This document shows positions 58,846 through 64,000 of a stretch of 64,000 nt of DNA, in pieces. The notes beneath the pieces are model-generated. The model searched no databases, was not told the DNA's origin, and worked only from the letters and a program-made list of their open reading frames with translations. Location: contig NZ_JAHBAY010000016.1 in the NCBI RefSeq assembly GCF_018499875.1, forward strand, positions 124,001 through 188,000, in the 5' to 3' direction. The position numbers and the translations under genes are program-made. Numbering within the stretch: position 1 is the stretch's first letter; every line of letters starts with the position of its first letter. The DNA comes from Kineosporia corallincola (GTDB lineage: Bacteria; Actinomycetota; Actinomycetes; Actinomycetales; Kineosporiaceae).

Positions 58846-60399
58846 TCAGGTCACGGTGCCCAGCTGCCACGGAACGAATTCCTCCTGGCCGATCTCGAGG
58901 CCCTCGCTCACCGTCGGCTCGCCGGAGGCGACGGCCAGTATCCGCTCGAAGATCTCCGCGCCCACCTCCTCCAGGCCGGCGGTGCCGTCGACCACGCGAC
59001 CGCAGTTGATGTCCATGTCGTCGGTCATCCGCCGGTACATCTCGGTGTTCGTCGCCAGCTTGAGCGACGGCGTGGGCCGGCAGCCGAACACCGACCCGCG
59101 ACCGGTGGTGAAGCAGACCACGGTGGCGCCGCCGGCCACGATCCCGGTCACCGACACCGGGTCGTAGCCGGGGGTGTCCATGAAGGCCAGGCCCGGCCCG
59201 GAGACCGGCTCGGCGTACTCGTACACCGCGCTCAGGTCGGCCCGCCCGGCCTTGGCCACGGCGCCCAGCGACTTCTCCAGGATGGTGGTCAGGCCGCCGG
59301 CCTTGTTGCCCGGCGAGGGGTTGTTGTCCAGGCTGCCCCCACCGGCCGCGGCGTACTCCTTCCACCACTCGATGCGCTCCAGCAGCCGGCGGCCCACCTC
59401 CGGGCTCGTGGCCCGGCGGGTGAGCAGGTGCTCGGCCCCGAACACCTCGGGCGTCTCGGCCAGCACCGAGGTGCCGCCCGCGGCCACCAGCAGGTCGGAG
59501 GCGATGCCCAGCGCCGGGTTGGCGGTGATGCCCGAATAACCGTCCGAGCCGCCGCAGTTCAGGCCCAGCACCAGCTCGCTGACCGGGGCCGGCTCACGGC
59601 GGCGCCGGTCCAGCTCGGGCAGCATCCGGCGGATCCGCTCCGCGCCGGCCGCCACGGTGGCCCGCACCCCGCCGCTGTCCTGGATGGTGAGCAGCTCGAC
59701 CAGGGTGTCGGAGGGCAGGTCCAGGTCGTCGACCAGCGACTGGATCGGCACCATCTCGCAGCCCAGGCCGAGCACCAGCAGACCGCCGACGTTGGCGTGC
59801 CGGGCGTACCCGCGCAGGGTGCGCACCAGCGTCTGGGCGCCGACGCTGCCGGTGACCAGGCCGCAGCCGCTCTGGTGGGTCAGGGCGATCACCCCGTCGA
59901 CGCCCGGGAAGGCGTCCAGGGCGGGCCCGCGGAACTGGTCGGCGATCATCCGGGCGGCCGAGGCCGAGCAGTTCACCGAGGTCAGGACGGCCACGTAGTT
60001 GCGGGTGCCGACCCGGCCGTCGGCCCGGTGGTAGCCCTGAAAAGTGCGTTCCCGCGCGGTGTCCGGCAGCTCGGTGTGCACGGTGCCGAACTCGTAGGCC
60101 TGCCCGTCGGCGCCCACCGACGGGTCCATGCCCAGGTTGTGGGAGTGCACGTGGTCGCCGGCGGTGATGCCGGTGGTGGCCACGCCGATCGACTGGCCGT
60201 ACTTGTGCACCTGGCTGCCCGGGGCCAGGTCGCGCAGGGCCAGCTTGTGCCCGCGCGGCACGTCGGTGGTCACGGTGACCTCACCGCCCGTGGTGCGCAC
60301 GCGGGTGCCGGCGGTCAGTTCCCGGGTGAGCACGGCGACGTCGTCGTCCGGCCGCAGCAGCAGCGCGCACTCGGTGAGGGGCAGGGTGGTGATCGTCAT
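58846..60399 (-). CDS. uxaA: Altronate dehydratase (UxaA family)
   Basis: 517 residues, with the small SAF-like N-terminal domain and large C-terminal domain of UxaA fused as usual. Typical blocks: GHKLALRDLAPGSQVHKYGQSIG, GYHRADGRVGTRNYVAV, THQSGCG, LGLNCGGSDGYSGITANPALG and FTTGRGSVFGCRPTPSLKLATN, with the cysteines that hold the iron site. It converts D-altronate to 2-dehydro-3-deoxygluconate in galacturonate breakdown. ATG 60399 overlaps the transporter stop (ATGA). Galactarate dehydratase is an alternative, given how similar these families are. Confidence 0.87.
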   Translation of the reverse strand: MTITTLPLTECALLLRPDDDVAVLTRELTAGTRVRTTGGEVTVTTDVPRGHKLALRDLAPGSQVHKYGQSIGVATTGITAGDHVHSHNLGMDPSVGADGQAYEFGTVHTELPDTARERTFQGYHRADGRVGTRNYVAVLTSVNCSASAARMIADQFRGPALDAFPGVDGVIALTHQSGCGLVTGSVGAQTLVRTLRGYARHANVGGLLVLGLGCEMVPIQSLVDDLDLPSDTLVELLTIQDSGGVRATVAAGAERIRRMLPELDRRRREPAPVSELVLGLNCGGSDGYSGITANPALGIASDLLVAAGGTSVLAETPEVFGAEHLLTRRATSPEVGRRLLERIEWWKEYAAAGGGSLDNNPSPGNKAGGLTTILEKSLGAVAKAGRADLSAVYEYAEPVSGPGLAFMDTPGYDPVSVTGIVAGGATVVCFTTGRGSVFGCRPTPSLKLATNTEMYRRMTDDMDINCGRVVDGTAGLEEVGAEIFERILAVASGEPTVSEGLEIGQEEFVPWQLGTVT

Positions 60400-61814
60400 G
60401 ATGTCGTCCCGGCTCCGTCTTCTCGCTGATGGTCTTCTCGCTGGTGGATTTCGGTGACCATGCTGGTGACCCGTTCGTCGGTGAGGGGGTACAGGAAGAA
60501 CAACACCGCCGCGGCCACCATGAAGGCCACACAGGGGAACAGCATCTGGAGCTCCTTCATGCCGGTCTGGGTCGCCGCGGTCTGGGTCTCGTTGGCGACG
60601 TAGCCGACGTAGCCGAGACCGAAACCGGCCAGGCCACCGGCGATGGACTGGGCGAGCTTGCGGGAGAAGTTGAACATCGAGTACACGATGCCCTCGCGCC
60701 GCACCCCGGTGCGCCAGTGCCCGAAGTCGATGGCGTCCGACACCAGGGCCCAGACCACGCCGTTGGGCAGGGCCACCCCGATGAACGAGACGCTCAGCAG
60801 CAGGGTGAACGTGACCAGGTTGGTGTGGGTGAGGAAGTTCAGGCCGTCGGCGACCGCCGCGATCGCGAAACCGATGAGCGCGGTGTTCTTCTTGCCGAAG
60901 CGCCGGCACAGGTACGGGATCGACAGGATGCCGATGACCGAGCAGCCGATGCTGATGAAGTTGATGTAGGGCAGCAGCGAGATGTCGCCCAGCACGTACT
61001 CCGTGTAGTAGGCGATCATCATCGTCTTGATGTTGTAGGCCGAGATCGAGAACAGCGTCATCAGCACCAGCACCTGGAGCGGCCGGTTGGTGCGCACCGT
61101 GGTGGCGAACCCGCGCAGGGTCAGCTTCTCGGTGCGCGCCACCCGCACGGTCTCCTGGGTGCCGCGGAAGGTGCCGAAGAACGCCAGCACACCGATCAGC
61201 GCCATGATCGCGGCCGCCACCGGGAAACCGATCCGCTGGGTGCCGAAGGCCAGCACGATCGGCATGAACGCCACCCCGGTCACCAGCAGCGCGGTGACCG
61301 ACCCGGCCTGCCGGAACGACGCCAGTTGCGAGCGCTGCCCGGCGTTCTGGGTCATCACCGAGCTCAGCGACCCGTAGGGCACGTTGGTGAACGAGTAGAG
61401 CACGCCCCAGGCCATGTAGGTGATGTAGGCGTAGGCCAGGTTGACGTTCTGCGAGGCGCCCGGGGTGGTGAAGATGAACACCGTGAGCACGGCCAGCGCG
61501 ATGCTGGAGTAGAACATCACCGGCTTGAATCGGCCGTGCCGGCCGATCCGGCTGCGCCCGTCGACGAACGACCCGGCCACCGGGTCCATGAAGGCGTCGA
61601 AGATCTTGGTGATGATGAAGATCTCGCCGGCCACGGTGGCCGGCAGCCCGGCCACGTCGGTGTAGAACTTGAGCAGGTAGGCCTGCCCGAGATCGAACAT
61701 GAAGCCGTTGCCCAGATCGCCCAGCCCGTAGGAGATCTTCTCCTTCAGGCTGAGTCTGGCGGTGATCTCCGGCACGGCGCCGGAGTTGAGGGCGGGTTCG
61801 ACACTGTTGACCAT
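60396..61814 (-). CDS. GPH-family sugar/uronide:cation symporter
   Basis: 472 residues with 12 predicted helices, glycoside-pentoside-hexuronide family. The signature region is KISYGLGDLGNGFMFDLGQAYLLKFYTDVAG and the loop DPVAGSFVDGRSRIGRHGRFKP. By position between uxaC and uxaA it should import galacturonate or short oligogalacturonides released by the pectate lyase. ATG 61814 is 56 bases from the uxaC stop; the three genes look like one LacI-controlled operon. Confidence 0.9.
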   Translation of the reverse strand: MVNSVEPALNSGAVPEITARLSLKEKISYGLGDLGNGFMFDLGQAYLLKFYTDVAGLPATVAGEIFIITKIFDAFMDPVAGSFVDGRSRIGRHGRFKPVMFYSSIALAVLTVFIFTTPGASQNVNLAYAYITYMAWGVLYSFTNVPYGSLSSVMTQNAGQRSQLASFRQAGSVTALLVTGVAFMPIVLAFGTQRIGFPVAAAIMALIGVLAFFGTFRGTQETVRVARTEKLTLRGFATTVRTNRPLQVLVLMTLFSISAYNIKTMMIAYYTEYVLGDISLLPYINFISIGCSVIGILSIPYLCRRFGKKNTALIGFAIAAVADGLNFLTHTNLVTFTLLLSVSFIGVALPNGVVWALVSDAIDFGHWRTGVRREGIVYSMFNFSRKLAQSIAGGLAGFGLGYVGYVANETQTAATQTGMKELQMLFPCVAFMVAAAVLFFLYPLTDERVTSMVTEIHQREDHQREDGAGTTS

Positions 61815-61870
61815 GACGTGCTCCCTTGCACGGGTGGGGCCGGGCGCCCCCGGCCGGGGGCGCCCGACGG

Positions 61871-63292
61871 TCAGATACGGCGTTGGTAGGCGATTTTCGG
61901 CAGGTTGTAGGCCAGGTCGACGGCGGTCTCGGTGGCCTCGTCCAGGTTCAGCCGGTGCTCCAGCACGAGCCGGGCCAGGAATCCGGCGTCGACGCGGCGG
62001 GACAGGTCGTGCCGGGCCGGGATCGAGGCGAAGGCCCGGGTGTCGTCGACGAATCCGGAGGTGTTGTAGAAACCGGCCGTGTCGACGGCGGTCTCCCGGA
62101 AACGCTGCATGCCGCCGGGGGTGTCGAGGAACCACCACGGGGCGCCCAGCCGCAGCGACGGGTAGGCGCCGGCCAGCGGGGCCAGCTCCCGGCTGTAGAC
62201 GGTCTCGTCCAGCGTGAACAGGATGGCCCGGAAACGCGGGTCGTGACCGTAGGTCTGGAGCATCGGCCGCAGCGCGGTGGTGAACTCGGCGGCGAACGGG
62301 ATGTCGAAACCGACGTCCGGGCCGTGTTTCGCGGCGATCCCGGCGTGGTGATCGCGCAGCACGCCCGGGTGGATCTGCATCACCAGGCCGTCGTCGCACG
62401 ACATGCCGGCGAACACGTACAGCATGTGGGCGGCGAAACGGGCCGCCTGGTCCGCGGTCACGGTGCCGGCCAGGGCCTGGTCGTAGATCGCGGCGGCCTC
62501 GGCGGGCTCCAGCGGGGTGGTGTCGGCCAGCAGGTGCCCGTGGTCGGTGGCCAGGCCCCCGGCGGCGGCGAACGCGGCCCGGCGCTCGCGCAGGGCGTCG
62601 AGGAACCCGGCGTAGTCACCGGTGCCGGTGCCGGACACCTTGGCCAGCGCTGCCACGTCGTCCCGCCAGGAGGGCCGGTCGAGGTGGACCACGGCGTCGG
62701 GGCGGAAGGTCGGGACGACCCGCTCGCCCAGGCCCTGCCGGGCCAGGCCGGCGTGGTGGGCCAGGTCGCTGCCGGCCGGGTCGGTGGTGGAGATCAGCTC
62801 GATGTTGAACGTGTCCAGCAGCTGCTGCGGGCGGAAGCCGGGCTCGGCGATGCGCTCGCTGATCCGGTCGTAGAGGGCGTCGGCGGACTCGGCGGAGGGC
62901 ACCTGGTCGACGCCGAACACCTCGACCAGCTCGTGCTCCAGCCAGTACCGCGAGGGGGTGCCCCGGTAGAGTTTCCAGTTGGCGCAGAACGTCTTCCAGA
63001 TGGCGCGCGAGTCGGTCTCGGTGGGCCCGCCGTCGACGCGCCGCACCCCGAGCGTCTCGGGGGCGATGCCCTGGGAGACCAGCATCCGGGTGACGTAGTG
63101 GTCGGGGGTGACCAGCAGCCGGGCCGGGTCGGCGAACGCGGTGTTCGAGGCCAGGACCTCGGCCTCCACGTGCCCGTGCATGCAGATGAGCGGGAGGTGC
63201 GCGGTCTGCCCGTAGATCTCGCGGGCGACGGCGCGCTGTTCGCGGTCCAGGGGCAGAGCGCGGTCCGGGTGCAGCGTCAGTGATGCGGCCAT
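61871..63292 (-). CDS. uxaC: Uronate isomerase
   Basis: 473 residues, amidohydrolase superfamily. The zinc-site start is LICMHGHVEAEVL (H-x-H) and further family motifs are WKTFCANWKLYRGTPSRYWLEHEL, ISTTDPAGSDLAHH, QIHPGVLRDHH and FVDDTRAFASIPARHDLSRR. It interconverts D-galacturonate with tagaturonate and D-glucuronate with fructuronate, the first step of the pathway. AGAGGTAAGG precedes ATG 63292. It leads the operon, behind a LacI-type operator at 63337. Confidence 0.95.
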   Translation of the reverse strand: MAASLTLHPDRALPLDREQRAVAREIYGQTAHLPLICMHGHVEAEVLASNTAFADPARLLVTPDHYVTRMLVSQGIAPETLGVRRVDGGPTETDSRAIWKTFCANWKLYRGTPSRYWLEHELVEVFGVDQVPSAESADALYDRISERIAEPGFRPQQLLDTFNIELISTTDPAGSDLAHHAGLARQGLGERVVPTFRPDAVVHLDRPSWRDDVAALAKVSGTGTGDYAGFLDALRERRAAFAAAGGLATDHGHLLADTTPLEPAEAAAIYDQALAGTVTADQAARFAAHMLYVFAGMSCDDGLVMQIHPGVLRDHHAGIAAKHGPDVGFDIPFAAEFTTALRPMLQTYGHDPRFRAILFTLDETVYSRELAPLAGAYPSLRLGAPWWFLDTPGGMQRFRETAVDTAGFYNTSGFVDDTRAFASIPARHDLSRRVDAGFLARLVLEHRLNLDEATETAVDLAYNLPKIAYQRRI

Positions 63293-63336
63293 GGGGTCCT
63301 TACCTCTCGGGCTGTCGAACGGAAGGTCCGGTGCGA

Positions 63337-63348
63337 GCAAACGGTTGC
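63337..63348. promoter_or_regulatory. LacI-type operator of the uxaC operon
   Basis: GCAAACGGTTGC, an 11/12-match palindrome with the central CG usual for LacI-family sites, lies 45 bases before uxaC. It differs by one base from the site at 63469. Confidence 0.7.
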
Positions 63349-63468
63349 ATGCTCGCCGCGTCGTGGCTAGGCCACTGAAGGTCCTGATTTCGGGCGGAAC
63401 TTGGACCTCTCCCTGCGGGATCGGGAAGCATGTCACCTGAGCAGGACGAACGGCCTTGACCCGGGCGT

Positions 63469-63480
63469 GCAACCGGTTGC
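63469..63480. promoter_or_regulatory. LacI-type operator and promoter of the regulator gene
   Basis: GCAACCGGTTGC is a perfect 12-bp palindrome. TTGACC (63456-63461) and CATGCT (63480-63485), 18 bases apart, form a promoter that the operator overlaps, so the regulator should repress itself. Confidence 0.7.
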
Positions 63481-64000
63481 ATGCTGAATCGGTCAGCAGC
63501 GCGCCGTCATCACGATCCGGAGGACGTCATCACCGCCACCATCCGGGACGTGGCCGCGGCCGCGGGGGTCTCCCCGGCCACCGTGTCGCGGGCGTTCGGG
63601 CGGCCGGAGAAGGTCGACGAGAGCACCCGCCGCCGCATCGTCGAGGCCGCCGAACGGCTCGGCTACCAGCCCAACCGGGCCGCGCAGTCACTCACCACCG
63701 GGCGCACCGGCAACATCGGGATCATGGTGCCCGACCTGGCCAACCCGTTCTTCACCAGCGTGCTGAAAGGCGCGCAGCACCAGGCCAACCGGCTCGGTCA
63801 CCCGGTGCTGCTGGCCGACACCGAGGAAGACCCCTCGGCCGAGCTGCGCTTCTCCCGGGCCCTGGCCCAGCAGGTCGACGGCCTGGTGCTGTGCGGCTCA
63901 CTGATGAGTGACGACGAGGTGCTCCAGATCTCGCGCCTGCGCCCCCTGGTGCTGGTCAACCGGCAGGTGCCGAAGCTGCCCGCGATCACCGTCGACAACG
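63481..64000 (+). CDS. LacI-family transcriptional regulator (3'-truncated by window)
   Basis: N-terminal helix-turn-helix TIRDVAAAAGVSPATVSRAFGRPEKV, quoted by its parts TIRDVAAAAGVSPATVS and RAFG, then the hinge NRAAQSLTTGRTGNIGIM and the start of the sugar-binding domain (DLANPFFTSVLKGAQHQA). Likely repressor of the uxaC operon. The start is unclear: the only canonical in-frame start upstream, ATG 63481, lies inside the promoter/operator, whereas GGAGG at 63519-63523 is followed at 5 bases by ATC (63529), with no ATG, GTG or TTG nearby. The frame remains open at the window edge. Confidence 0.85.
   Translation, partial: MLNRSAARRHHDPEDVITATIRDVAAAAGVSPATVSRAFGRPEKVDESTRRRIVEAAERLGYQPNRAAQSLTTGRTGNIGIMVPDLANPFFTSVLKGAQHQANRLGHPVLLADTEEDPSAELRFSRALAQQVDGLVLCGSLMSDDEVLQISRLRPLVLVNRQVPKLPAITVDN

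Noticed and set aside
63456..63911. 151-codon frame overlapping the LacI gene
   Set aside because: It is out of frame with the helix-turn-helix and has Arg/Gly-rich shadow composition.
1..64000. tRNA, rRNA, insertion sequences, integrases or attachment sites marking a genomic island
   Set aside because: I looked on both strands and found no cloverleaf, transposase, integrase or flanking direct repeat that I could support.

Overview
The window is chromosomal DNA from a high-GC actinomycete. GC-rich third codon positions, many GTG starts, dense 4-base ATGA/GTGA gene overlaps, LuxR-type response regulators, MmyB-type and TetR regulators and a bifunctional penicillin-binding protein all fit. I cannot name the genus from sequence alone. 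No rRNA, tRNA, CRISPR array, insertion sequence or phage gene is visible.

Layout. 1-19 kb holds ordinary chromosomal genes: an ABC-2 exporter with its own two-component system; an SDR oxidoreductase divergent from an MmyB-like regulator; a broken AlbA/schlafen-type ATP-binding regulator behind a GTTACATTT box array; a glycosyltransferase and a GH92 alpha-mannosidase; a class A penicillin-binding protein with an Asp/Gly tail; a TetR repressor divergent from an FAD monooxygenase; an unusual histidine kinase; and a lipoprotein. 19.1-19.9 kb is non-coding, with a candidate structured RNA, a promoter and a perfect 20-bp palindrome.

19.9-48.3 kb is a compact biosynthetic gene cluster that I cannot match to a described pathway (49.3-50.5 kb may belong too). 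A 12-gene rightward operon (19912-31126) encodes an SGNH-type protein, a 33-residue peptide, a heme-oxygenase-fold diiron protein, a carbamoyltransferase, a 47-residue peptide, a 2-oxoglutarate oxygenase, two ATP-grasp ligases, an SDR, a LysE exporter and a helical protein. A 15-gene leftward set (46776-31116) encodes a dCTP-deaminase-like/PEP-synthase-like fusion, a CYTH protein, a type I phosphodiesterase, an HPr-kinase-like protein, a dNMP-kinase-like protein, a second dCTP-deaminase-like protein, a desaturase, a nucleotidyltransferase-like protein, a hypothetical, a class III aminotransferase, an SRPBCC protein, an NAD(P) reductase, a sulfotransferase and an MFS exporter. The two sets converge at 31.12 kb. 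The leftward set shares a sharply AT-rich divergent promoter region with a third ATP-grasp gene at 47.0 kb; a fourth lies at 49.3 kb. My inference is that ribosomal peptides or small amino acids are joined by ATP-grasp enzymes, then oxidised, carbamoylated, sulfated and exported, with a nucleotide-like or phosphorylated intermediate handled by the leftward set.

50.5-64 kb is again ordinary: AhpC/AhpF peroxide defence, a GH35 beta-galactosidase, a secreted M15-like peptidase, and a pectin/galacturonate locus (PL9 pectate lyase, UxaA, GPH transporter, UxaC and a truncated LacI regulator with two matching operators).
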